This document shows positions 17,364-25,327 of a stretch of DNA of 64,000 bases, one piece after another. Source of the stretch: Hyphomicrobiales bacterium. Its GTDB lineage: Bacteria; Pseudomonadota; Alphaproteobacteria; Rhizobiales; Rhizobiaceae. Below the pieces are notes generated by a model. That model was not told the origin of the DNA. It was given only the letters and a program-made list of their open reading frames with translations, and made no database searches. Location: the NCBI GenBank assembly GCA_900468625.1, contig UBUL01000009.1:124001-188000 (forward strand), given 5' to 3'. Both the position numbers and the translations under genes were made by a program. Positions within the stretch are counted from its first letter, which is position 1. The number at the start of each line of letters is the position of its first letter.

Positions 17364-19370
17364 TCAGAATTCCGTCCAATCCGCATCCTTGCCCGGCGTC
17401 GTTGGCGGATTGGCGCCGAAGGCGCTCATCAGTTTCTGGCCGAGTGCGCGGGCCGGGGAAGGCCTGGGGCGCACTTTAGCGGCATCCGCAGCCCGAATGG
17501 CCGGACCAGCGGCTGGCGGAGGCGCCTGGCGGACCGCAGCCCGCGGAGTGATGGCTGCAATGGGTGCTGTGGATACCCGCATGGCATTGCCGCCATCCGT
17601 GCGGAATTGAGCGAGCAGACTTGAGAGCGAAGCGGCTTCCGTCGCCAGGCTGTGGCTCGCGGCCGTGCTTTCTTCGACCATAGCGGCATTCTGCTGCGTG
17701 CCGTGATCCATGGTATTGACCGCAGTATTGATCTCCTGCAGACCCGCCGATTGCTCGCGCGACGCCTCGGCGATCGCATGCACATGCCGGGTGATCTCCT
17801 GTACGCCCGAAACGATGGTATCGAGCGCCTTGCCGGTTTCGCTGACGAGACCGACGCCAGTGCGCACGTGCGTTTCGGAAGTGGCGATGAGGTCCTTGAT
17901 CTCCTTGGCCGCATTGGCGGAGCGCTGCGCAAGTTCGCGCACCTCCTGTGCAACGACGGCAAAACCCTTGCCTGCCTCGCCGGCGCGAGCCGCTTCGACG
18001 CCGGCATTCAGCGCAAGGAGGTTCGTCTGGAAGGCGATGTCGTCGATGACGCCGATGATGTTGCTGATTTCGCTCGATGATTTCTCGATCTTCTGCATGG
18101 CTTCGATCGCATTGCGGACGACTTCGCCGGAGCGTTCCGCATCGGCGCGCGTATGGGCTGCAAGCTCGCTTGCCTCCTGCGTGCGCTTGGCCGCGTCCTT
18201 GACCGTGGTGGTGATCTGCTCCAGCGCGGCGGCCGTTTCCTCGACGGAAGCGGCCTGTTGTTCGGTGCGCTTGGAAAGCTCGTCGGCCGCGTTGCGGATT
18301 TCGCCGGCTCCGGCGCTGATGGCGCGGGCATTGGCGCCGACAGCCTGCATGGTTCCGTTGAGTTTCTGGATCGAGTCGTTGAAGTCCTGGCGCAACTGAT
18401 CGAGGTGCTCGACGAACCGGTTGTCGATACGCGTGACGAGGTCGCCTTCCGCAAGGCGCTTGAGGCCGTCGCCGACTGCCTGGATCGCCTGCTGCAGATG
18501 GGCTGCCTCTGCAGCCTGCCGAGCCTCGCGCTGGGCGCGCTCGCTGTCGCTGAGGGTGCGATCCGCCTCGGCCTGCGCTTCCAGGCGCACGCGTTCCACT
18601 GCATTGTCGCGGAAGACGGCGACGGCGGATGCCATCTGGCCGATTTCATCCTGGCGCTCGCGGCATTCGATATCGCTTGCGGTGTCGCCATCGGCAAGCG
18701 TCGTCATACGCTGATGCAGCCGCATCAGCGGCGCCGCAATGCTTTTCTGCGCGACATACATGCCGAGGATGACGGCCAGCGCCATCAATGCGCTGAGGGC
18801 AAGGAGCGTGTAGTTGACGGACCTGTTGAGATCGTCCGACAGGGCGTTGGCGCCGTCGTTCATGCGGTTTGTCAGCGCATCGTCGTTGGCTTGCAGGTCA
18901 GCGATAAGCTTGGGCAGCTTGTCGCTGATCAGGGTCATGCTCGCTTGCGCACCCTTGGCATCACCGTTCCTGCGCTGATCGATGGTCTTGCCGGTGAGCG
19001 CCTGCAATTCGTCGAGACCGGCAAGGATCGCATCGATCGACGTCTTTTCCGCCGGAACGAGGTTTTCGGCATGTTTCAGCCTGTCCCTGGCCTCATCGAA
19101 ATGGCTGCTGCCGGCCGTCACGCCCTTGAATGCATCGCTGCCTTGGTCGAGGTTCAGCATCAGGCTTGCCTGCAGCACCGAAGAAAGCGCCGATGAGCTC
19201 GCGCGCGCGGCTTCCGTCGCCGCGACGGCCTCATTGTCGAGAAAGGCGCTGTAGGCCCGATCCGCCGTGCGGAACTCTCCGGCAACCTGCAGCAGGCCAG
19301 CGAAGGAAATGACGCCGAGAAACAGGATCACGGCAAGCATTTTGGTTTTGATTTTCAGGTTCTTGAACAT
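17364..19370 (-). CDS. Methyl-accepting chemotaxis protein
   Basis: This chemoreceptor has 668 residues. TM1 spans about residues 8-30. A helical periplasmic sensor of about 150 residues follows, then TM2 (YTLLALSALMALAVILGMYV), two HAMP-like segments and a long signalling domain with the conserved hairpin tip DIAFQTNLLALNAGVEAARAG. The C-terminus ends DWTEF, matching the WxxF type of CheR/CheB-binding tail. ATG (19368-19370) starts right before TM1. No other chemotaxis genes lie nearby, so it is an orphan receptor. The ligand is unknown. Confidence 0.94.
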   Translation of the reverse strand: MFKNLKIKTKMLAVILFLGVISFAGLLQVAGEFRTADRAYSAFLDNEAVAATEAARASSSALSSVLQASLMLNLDQGSDAFKGVTAGSSHFDEARDRLKHAENLVPAEKTSIDAILAGLDELQALTGKTIDQRRNGDAKGAQASMTLISDKLPKLIADLQANDDALTNRMNDGANALSDDLNRSVNYTLLALSALMALAVILGMYVAQKSIAAPLMRLHQRMTTLADGDTASDIECRERQDEIGQMASAVAVFRDNAVERVRLEAQAEADRTLSDSERAQREARQAAEAAHLQQAIQAVGDGLKRLAEGDLVTRIDNRFVEHLDQLRQDFNDSIQKLNGTMQAVGANARAISAGAGEIRNAADELSKRTEQQAASVEETAAALEQITTTVKDAAKRTQEASELAAHTRADAERSGEVVRNAIEAMQKIEKSSSEISNIIGVIDDIAFQTNLLALNAGVEAARAGEAGKGFAVVAQEVRELAQRSANAAKEIKDLIATSETHVRTGVGLVSETGKALDTIVSGVQEITRHVHAIAEASREQSAGLQEINTAVNTMDHGTQQNAAMVEESTAASHSLATEAASLSSLLAQFRTDGGNAMRVSTAPIAAITPRAAVRQAPPPAAGPAIRAADAAKVRPRPSPARALGQKLMSAFGANPPTTPGKDADWTEF

Positions 19371-19798
19371 AGCGGTCCGCCTGCGAATGCCGTGCCTGTT
19401 GAAACGAGACCAAGAGCCCTTTCGCCCCGGATGAGCGGCTCTGGGCACCTCGCCTGATATGGATGGGTAAAGCCGATTTTGCGTGATACCTTGCCAGGAA
19501 GGTCCCGACGACCTGCGTCATGCGGTCGGCGTTCGAGCCGATGTCGTCGATGGCGGCAAGTACAATCAACAGAGCTTAATCGACCGCTAACGGCAGAGGC
19601 TGCGCGGCCGAAATCCCCCATTAATTTTGTGCATGTTCAAAACTGCACAACCGGCCGATGCGCGCGATCTGGATTGTTCAGCCGGAAGGGGCGGACGCCA
19701 TCATTGCATGGCGCGATATTCCCCCTGCGGCGTGACTCTGCTAAATCGGATTCGTGAACTGGAAATGTGCATCCACGACAGGAGGCCGTATCAAGACC
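19371..19798. other. Intergenic region with inverted repeat and possible gene remnant
   Basis: This is 428 bases. On the minus strand, 19569-19505 reads as protein with typical rhizobial codons (AAIDDIGSNADRMTQVVGTF) but has only a TTG start and loses that pattern after about 30 residues. TTGTGCA (19627-19633) and TGCACAA (19644-19650) form a 7-bp inverted repeat with a 10-base spacer ahead of the binding-protein gene. Confidence 0.5.
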
Positions 19799-20674
19799 AT
19801 GCGTGTTTGCCTTTCGTCGACGATTTCCGCGGCCCGCCTTCTGGCAGGGGCAGCCTTGGTGGCGATGTCGTCTGCGCTGCCGCTTGCCGCCCAGGAGACG
19901 AAGCCGCAGAACCTGCCGATCCTGTTCGATGCGCGCGAGCGCCTGCCGAAGCCGGACCTGTCCTCGCTGGTCAGGCTGCGGTTCCTGACGTCGACCGACT
20001 TTCCGCCCTTCAATTTCCTCGATCAGAATGGCAAGCTCACGGGCTTCCATGTCGAGCTTGCGCGCAAGATCTGCGACGAACTCGCAATATCCGACAAATG
20101 CCAGATCCAGGCTTTGCCCTTCGGCGAATTGCAGGGTGCGCTTGCCGCCTCTCAGGGCGATGCCGTGATATCAGGCGTTGCCGTCACGCCTGAGCTGCGC
20201 AAGACCTTCGCCTTTTCGCGGCCTTTCCTGATGTTGCCGGCCCGCTTCGTGCGCAATCTCAAGGCATCGATCAGCGGTACGTCAGCCGCCTCGCTTGCGG
20301 GCCGCCCGGTCGGCGTCGTCAAGGGCACCGTGCACGAAGCGATGCTGGCGGCCTTCTTTCCGGCCATCAAGCCGGTGCCGTTCGACGATAAGGATACGCT
20401 GCTGGCCGCCGTCAAGGATGGCAGGGTCGATGCCGCTTTTGCCGACGGTTTGCAGCTTTCTTTCTGGGTCTCCTCGCCGGCGGCGGAAAAATGCTGTGCG
20501 CTGTTTGACGGCCCCTATCAGTCGCAGCAGTTTCTCGGGGAAGGCTTGACTATCATGCTGCGTCAGCAGGACGCCGATCTGACGGCCGCCATCAATCATG
20601 CGCTTGCCACGCTCTCGCGCGATGGCAGGCTGCAGGAAATCTATCTGCGCTATTTTCCCTATGGGCTCTACTGA
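19799..20674 (+). CDS. Periplasmic solute-binding protein, family 3
   Basis: This 291-residue secreted binding protein has a signal peptide (RLLAGAALVAMSSALPLAAQ, cleavage expected after AAQ or nearby). The mature part is a bacterial extracellular solute-binding family 3 domain (FLTSTDFPPFNFLDQNGKLTGFHVELA; GDAVISGVAVTPELRKTFAFSRPF). Such proteins usually bind amino acids. No permease or ATPase gene adjoins, so it is an orphan receptor that may share a transporter or act in signalling. ATG 19799 is 13 bases from GGAGG, rather long, but the signal peptide starts there. Confidence 0.85.
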   Translation: MRVCLSSTISAARLLAGAALVAMSSALPLAAQETKPQNLPILFDARERLPKPDLSSLVRLRFLTSTDFPPFNFLDQNGKLTGFHVELARKICDELAISDKCQIQALPFGELQGALAASQGDAVISGVAVTPELRKTFAFSRPFLMLPARFVRNLKASISGTSAASLAGRPVGVVKGTVHEAMLAAFFPAIKPVPFDDKDTLLAAVKDGRVDAAFADGLQLSFWVSSPAAEKCCALFDGPYQSQQFLGEGLTIMLRQQDADLTAAINHALATLSRDGRLQEIYLRYFPYGLY

Positions 20675-20712
20675 CCGGGGTAATTCCGGGGTGCGTAAGG
20701 CGGGAAAATGTG

Positions 20713-21126
20713 TCAGGCCTTGCGGTAGCGGGCGATCGCGCTGCGCTCGATGGCCGCGCAGGTCAGCTTGTCCAAGCCGAAACGGTCGCGCAGCAGGCTG
20801 AGCAGACGCAATTCCTCGGCCTTGACCGACAGGTCGGCCGAGGCGACTTCCACGGCAAGCGCATAGGCGGTATCGTAGAGACGCGCGGGCAGAGTGTCGC
20901 GCACGGTTTCGAGCACGATGTCGAGCCCTTCATTGCCTGAAAGCAGCTTGGCGCAGTCACGCGATACCGAAATCAGCTTCTCGTCGTCGAACCCCTTGAA
21001 GACCGGCAGGGCGTGAATAAGCTCCCCGATGCGGCTGAGCTCCCGGTCGTTCATCGTGCGGTCGACGGCCGAGGCCAGTACCATGACGTAAATCAAGGCC
21101 TCGTGAGCAGAAAGCGGCTTGTTCAT
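20713..21126 (-). CDS. TerB-like protein
   Basis: This 137-residue all-helical cytoplasmic protein belongs to the TerB/DjlA-like family. It has the acidic N-terminal helix (HEALIYVMVLASAVDRTMNDRE) and the second-half repeat (AYALAVEVASADLSVKAEELRLL) that resemble the two metal-binding halves of TerB. Tellurite resistance is a family label only; no other ter genes are nearby. ATG (21124-21126) gives the conserved start; an in-frame start at 21180 lies in the repeat region. Confidence 0.8.
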   Translation of the reverse strand: MNKPLSAHEALIYVMVLASAVDRTMNDRELSRIGELIHALPVFKGFDDEKLISVSRDCAKLLSGNEGLDIVLETVRDTLPARLYDTAYALAVEVASADLSVKAEELRLLSLLRDRFGLDKLTCAAIERSAIARYRKA

Positions 21127-21163
21127 GACAGGCGAAGTCCTCTGGATTGGCAAATTGAAAAGT

Positions 21164-21264
21164 CGCGCGTCTTTTGACAAAAGCTACTGCATAATTCCTT
21201 AAATCGGAATCGATTTACGGATAAAATCGTGCAGCAGATTTAAAGTGCCGCAGCGCGGCGCGTC
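21164..21264. repeat. Rhizobial intergenic repeat (family 1), long copy
   Basis: A core palindrome TAAATCG (21200-21206), GAAT, CGATTTA (21211-21217) is followed by GTGCAGCAGATTTAAAGTG, which recurs inverted at 6163-6182. A related copy lies at 8374-8468. It sits between two minus-strand genes. Confidence 0.65.
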
Positions 21265-22531
21265 AGATCGGATTGAGCGGGTCTTCCTTGGGCGGGGGCG
21301 GCGCAAGCGTCGATTTTCCATCCTTGCGCGGATCGTCTCCATACATGCCGCGCTTCTTCTGCTTGGCCTCGTCGACAAGCGCTGCAAGCGGCGAGCCAGG
21401 CTCCGGATCTGCCCAGCCGAAGCGGACGAGCCAGGCACCAAGGTCGATGCGCACATACCGGCATTCGCCCTTGACCGTACCCTTCCAGGAGGCATCCGGC
21501 ACATCGCAATCGATGGAACGGCCGCGCAGATACATGCGGAACGCCGTGCGCGCGGCTTGGCCGCACGGCCAGCTCTTGCCGTTCGAGCCGAGACACATCC
21601 GGTCGACATCCGTCGGAATGATGCCGTCGAGCTGCACGCTCCTGCCGGCAAGGGTCAGTATGCCGGCCTGATCCGAGAAGGGGCGGACAAGCTCGACCGT
21701 TGTCGTCTGTTCCTGCGGCTTGGATGCGGGGTCGAGCGCAGCCTGTTCGGATTGGGAGTCGGGTTCAGGCTTGGAGTCAGCCTGCTGTTGCGTCGGTGGC
21801 GGCAGGGTTCGGTGTTCGGCGGCGGCCGCCTCCCTGTCGATCTGATCGGCCGGTATCCGGTTATCGGGCAGAGGATTGGTTTTTGCCTGTTCGGCGGAAG
21901 CCGTCGCCGACGCGGTGGCCGCCGCCTTGTCCGGCGTGGCAGGCTGTGGCGCCTGGGACGAGGCGATGTCTTTGTCCCTGGTCATATCTGCCGCCGCCGG
22001 CGCCGGCTCCTCAGGTTTCGCCGGCATGTCGTTCAAGCGTGCGGGGTCGGTCGGAACCTTATTTTCTTGTAGTGCTACGGCTTCCACCGCCGGCGTCTTG
22101 CTCTCCTCGGCCTTGGCTGCGTTGCCGCCCCGCGCCTTTTCAGCGGCGCCGCTCGCCGGTGCCGCAGCGGCCGCGGCCGCCATGGCTGCGGCAGATAGCT
22201 CCGGACCGCCGTCGGAACCGGTCGAAGACGCCGCCGTGGCCAGAATCGTCGGCTTGCCCTTCGCTGCTTCTGCCGCCGAAGCGGCGGGCTGCGCGGTCGC
22301 CTGGACCTCCGGTTGCGACCTGTTCGGTGGCCTATCGTCCTGCTTGGCGGTTTCGATGGGCTTGGATGCCTCGATGGCTTTCGGTGGCGTCGGATCGGCC
22401 TCGGCCGTGGTGGCGTTATGGTCCCGGCGGGGCAGGCTGAAGCCATGCTCACCGAGCTGTATAGCGACGAGGGTCAACCAAGAACCGACGATCGCGCCTG
22501 CCACACCTGCAAGCCAAATATCACGACGCAT
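21263..22531 (-). CDS. Membrane-anchored protein with degenerate SNase-like domain
   Basis: This 422-residue protein has an N-terminal membrane anchor (about residues 6-26) and a 250-residue Ala/Pro/Glu-rich low-complexity region. Its C-terminal domain (about 277-400) resembles staphylococcal nuclease proteins: SWPCGQAARTAFRMYLRGRSIDC, then LVRFGWADPEPGSPL. The family's acidic and arginine active-site positions (PE after the first strand, DRYGR) appear replaced by IIPTDVD and SWKGTVKG, so nuclease activity is doubtful. The start lies 15 bases after the stop of the S24 regulator gene, so the two form an operon. Confidence 0.7.
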   Translation of the reverse strand: MRRDIWLAGVAGAIVGSWLTLVAIQLGEHGFSLPRRDHNATTAEADPTPPKAIEASKPIETAKQDDRPPNRSQPEVQATAQPAASAAEAAKGKPTILATAASSTGSDGGPELSAAAMAAAAAAAPASGAAEKARGGNAAKAEESKTPAVEAVALQENKVPTDPARLNDMPAKPEEPAPAAADMTRDKDIASSQAPQPATPDKAAATASATASAEQAKTNPLPDNRIPADQIDREAAAAEHRTLPPPTQQQADSKPEPDSQSEQAALDPASKPQEQTTTVELVRPFSDQAGILTLAGRSVQLDGIIPTDVDRMCLGSNGKSWPCGQAARTAFRMYLRGRSIDCDVPDASWKGTVKGECRYVRIDLGAWLVRFGWADPEPGSPLAALVDEAKQKKRGMYGDDPRKDGKSTLAPPPPKEDPLNPI

Positions 22532-22546
22532 AACGAGAAAACTTTC

Positions 22547-23212
22547 CTATTGGCTGGCCCATATGATCCGGGCAATCCATTCCACATCCGCAAGGTCGAA
22601 GCTGCGGTTGGGGTGTTCCGGGTTGAGCGACAGGAGCTCTATCGACTTCGCGCTCTGCCGCAGCAGGACCTTCGCCATGACTTCGCCCTCTCGGGTCTTC
22701 ACAACGACACGGTCGTTTTTTCTGATCTGAGCGCCTGGCTCGACGATCAGAATATCGCCGTCGCGATAGAGCGGCAACATGCTTTCGCCCTGCACCTCGA
22801 GCGCATAGGCGCCCGCCCTTTGCCCGGCGGCAACGGGAAATTCTACCATGTCCCAGCCCTGGCCGGCGGGGAAGCCGCCGTCATCGAAGAAACCGCCGGC
22901 GCCCGCCTGGGCGAAGCCGATCAGCGGGATGGAGTTCCCGGGCGGCAGGATTCCTTTCACGAGTGCCGCGCCTGGCGGTTCGGCCGGGCGGATGAAACTG
23001 AGGAACTGCTCGAGACTTGCGCCGGTCGCATCCAGAATCTTGGCGATCGATTCCGTTGATGGCCAGCGCAGGCGTCCATCCTGGCCCAACCGCTTGGATT
23101 TGTTGAAAGAGGTGGCGTCGAGACCGGCGCGGCGGGCGAGGCCGGAAGCGGTCAAGGCATGCCGCTCGGCAAGCCGGTCGATCGCACCCCATATCTGCTC
23201 GTGTGACAGCAT
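22547..23212 (-). CDS. S24-family (LexA/CI-like) helix-turn-helix regulator
   Basis: This 221-residue regulator has an N-terminal helix-turn-helix (ASGLARRAGLDATSFNKSKR) and a C-terminal S24 peptidase fold. The serine is in VQGESMLPLYRDGD and the lysine in VVVKTREGEVMAKV, the pair used for self-cleavage in LexA and CI. An Ala-Gly containing linker (GFAQAGAGG) lies ahead of the domain. It is probably the promoter-proximal gene of an operon with the SNase-like protein. It could respond to DNA damage like LexA, but self-cleavage is inferred only. Confidence 0.85.
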   Translation of the reverse strand: MLSHEQIWGAIDRLAERHALTASGLARRAGLDATSFNKSKRLGQDGRLRWPSTESIAKILDATGASLEQFLSFIRPAEPPGAALVKGILPPGNSIPLIGFAQAGAGGFFDDGGFPAGQGWDMVEFPVAAGQRAGAYALEVQGESMLPLYRDGDILIVEPGAQIRKNDRVVVKTREGEVMAKVLLRQSAKSIELLSLNPEHPNRSFDLADVEWIARIIWASQ

Positions 23213-23351
23213 CGCCGCTCGGTATCCGCGCCGGCTCGCCCGGCACTCTGCTCTTTAGAAAAGGTTAACCGAGGCATTTTGGCGAGTAAAGACCGGCATA
23301 GGAATACGGTCCTTTATCCCCGTGCTTTCATCGTGCGGCCTTTTGCCGGCC

Positions 23352-23780
23352 TCAGGTCTTTTGCGGCTGCGGCTTGACGTCCGGCTGCTCGTTCTGGAAT
23401 TCCTTCGCCATGCCCATGAAGCCGCGCATGAATTTCTGCATGATGCCGAGCGTGCGGTCGACATCGGCATCGCTAGGCAGGCTGGAGCCCTTGTTTGCGG
23501 CGACTGTCTTTTCCAGTTTCGTCACGCGGTCGGACAGGCGATCCAGCTCGTCGTCATAGGCGCTGCGCTCGTCGGCGGCCATGCGGCAGACAAGATTGCC
23601 GCTCTGGTCCTGGCAGATGGACATGGCGCCGGTCTGCTTGTCCAAGCGGATGAAATGATCGCCGCTGCGCTCCAGCTGAAAGCGCGTGGTATCCGGCTCT
23701 GCCGCAAGCGCCGGTATGGAGAGAAGAAAAGCAGCGGGCACAAGCATGGCTGCAAGGCCGAATTTCAGTTCCTTCGTCAT
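23352..23780 (-). CDS. Secreted hypothetical protein with coiled coil
   Basis: This 142-residue protein has a signal peptide (LKFGLAAMLVPAAFLLSIPALAAEP). A short compact region with two cysteines (ICQDQSGNLVCRM) could form a disulfide, and a helical heptad-like segment (YDDELDRLSDRVTKLEKTVA) probably makes a coiled coil. The C-terminus is charged. I do not recognise a named domain. ATG (23778-23780) gives a clean signal peptide. It is divergent from the DUF952 gene across about 115 bases. Confidence 0.75.
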   Translation of the reverse strand: MTKELKFGLAAMLVPAAFLLSIPALAAEPDTTRFQLERSGDHFIRLDKQTGAMSICQDQSGNLVCRMAADERSAYDDELDRLSDRVTKLEKTVAANKGSSLPSDADVDRTLGIMQKFMRGFMGMAKEFQNEQPDVKPQPQKT

Positions 23781-23897
23781 GTCATCCTCCGGATTTTCTG
23801 CGTTAAATCCCAAATCCATCACGGAAAGCGTGGACATCGGCCGATGTTTTCGTGCAAAGCCCTATCAGGACAGCTTTACAGAGGGATGATGACCGCC

Positions 23898-24242
23898 ATG
23901 CCAGTGGTTTACAAGATCGTGCCGGACGCGCTCTGGCAGCAAGCCAGACAAACCGGCGTTTTTCATGGCGCGGCGATCGATCTGACCGACGGCTATATTC
24001 ATCTCTCCACCGCGAAACAGGCAAAAAAAACCGCCGAACTCTATTTCGCGGGGCAAACCGGCCTGCTGCTGGTGGCGGTCGACGGCGATGCCCTTGGAGA
24101 CAAGTTGCTCTTCGAACCCTCGCGCGGCGGCGATCTCTTCCCGCATCTCTATGCGCCGTTGCCGCTTTCGGCCGTGCTCTGGGAGAAGCCGCTGCCGATC
24201 GGCGACGATGGCGCTCATATCTTTCCGGAGATGCCGGAATGA
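23898..24242 (+). CDS. DUF952 family protein
   Basis: This small cytoplasmic protein of 114 residues belongs to DUF952, a family of unknown function. Its hallmark sequence is YKIVPDALWQQA...FHGAAIDLTDGYIHLSTAKQ, ending HLYAPLPLSAV. Three in-frame ATGs (23886, 23889, 23898) are possible; 23898 starts just before the conserved YKIV and lies 12 bases after GAGGG. The stop overlaps the pyrD start as ATGA, so it is probably co-translated with pyrD. Confidence 0.85.
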   Translation: MPVVYKIVPDALWQQARQTGVFHGAAIDLTDGYIHLSTAKQAKKTAELYFAGQTGLLLVAVDGDALGDKLLFEPSRGGDLFPHLYAPLPLSAVLWEKPLPIGDDGAHIFPEMPE

Positions 24243-25327
24243 TCGGCGCCTTTCGCGATCTCGGCCGGCGCGGCCTGTTCCTGTTCGATCCGGAAACTGC
24301 CCATGGCATGTCGATAGCGGTATTGAAATCCGGCCTCATACCAGCCTGCCGCGTAAGCGCCGATCCGCGTCTGCGCCAGACCGTGGCCGGCCTCGATCTT
24401 GCCAATCCGATCGGCATGGCTGCCGGCTATGACAAGAATGCCGAAGTGCCGGAGGCGCTGCTGAAGCTCGGTTTCGGCTTTACCGAGATCGGTACGGTCA
24501 CACCGAAGGCGCAGCCCGGCAACCCGCGCCCGCGCATCTTCCGCCTGGTCGAGGACGAAGGCGTCATCAACCGCCTCGGCTTCAACAACGAGGGCCACGA
24601 GGCTGCATTCCAGCGGCTGAAAGCAATCCGCGGCAACGGCATCATCGGCGTCAACATTGGCGCCAACAAGGACAGCGCCGACCGCATCGCCGATTACGTC
24701 GCCGGCATCCGCCGTTTCTATTCGGTTGCGCGTTATTTCACCGCCAACATCTCCTCGCCCAATACGCCGGGCCTGCGCGATCTGCAAGCGCGCGAAAGCC
24801 TGTCCGCTCTGCTGTCGGCTGTGCTCGCCGCTCGCGAGGAAGAGGCGGCGAAGGCCGGCAAGCGCATTCCCGTCTTTCTCAAGATCGCACCGGATCTGAC
24901 GGAGGAAGGCATGGACGATATCGCCGCGGAAGCGCTGTCGCATGGCCTGGATGGCCTGATCGTCTCCAACACCACGCTGTCGCGTGATGGGCTGAAGGAT
25001 CAGCGGCAGGCCAAGGAAGCGGGCGGCCTTTCCGGCAAGCCTGTCTTTGAAAAATCGACCACGGTGCTCGCCAAGATGCGTCGCCGCGTTGGTTCAGCGC
25101 TGCCGATCATCGGCGTTGGCGGCGTGTCGTCCGCGGAAACGGCGCTTGAGAAGATCAAGGCCGGTGCCGATCTCGTCCAGCTTTATTCCTGCATGGTCTA
25201 TGAAGGGCCGGGTTTGCCGGCACAGATCGTTTCCGGCCTGTCGAAGCTGCTCGACCGCGAGCGTGCCGGCTCGATCCGAGACCTGCGCGATGCCAAGCTG
25301 GATTACTGGGCGAACCGGAACGTCTGA
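24239..25327 (+). CDS. pyrD: Dihydroorotate dehydrogenase (quinone), class 2
   Basis: PyrD oxidises dihydroorotate to orotate in pyrimidine synthesis, passing electrons to membrane quinone. The 362-residue class 2 enzyme shows an amphipathic N-terminus, NPIGMAAGYDKNAE, the catalytic serine in NISSPNTPGLRDLQ, and FMN-binding loops VSNTT and GVGGVSSAETALEKI with QLYS. It starts inside the stop of the DUF952 gene. The last 25 bases overlap the end of the convergent MATE gene. Confidence 0.96.
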   Translation: MIGAFRDLGRRGLFLFDPETAHGMSIAVLKSGLIPACRVSADPRLRQTVAGLDLANPIGMAAGYDKNAEVPEALLKLGFGFTEIGTVTPKAQPGNPRPRIFRLVEDEGVINRLGFNNEGHEAAFQRLKAIRGNGIIGVNIGANKDSADRIADYVAGIRRFYSVARYFTANISSPNTPGLRDLQARESLSALLSAVLAAREEEAAKAGKRIPVFLKIAPDLTEEGMDDIAAEALSHGLDGLIVSNTTLSRDGLKDQRQAKEAGGLSGKPVFEKSTTVLAKMRRRVGSALPIIGVGGVSSAETALEKIKAGADLVQLYSCMVYEGPGLPAQIVSGLSKLLDRERAGSIRDLRDAKLDYWANRNV

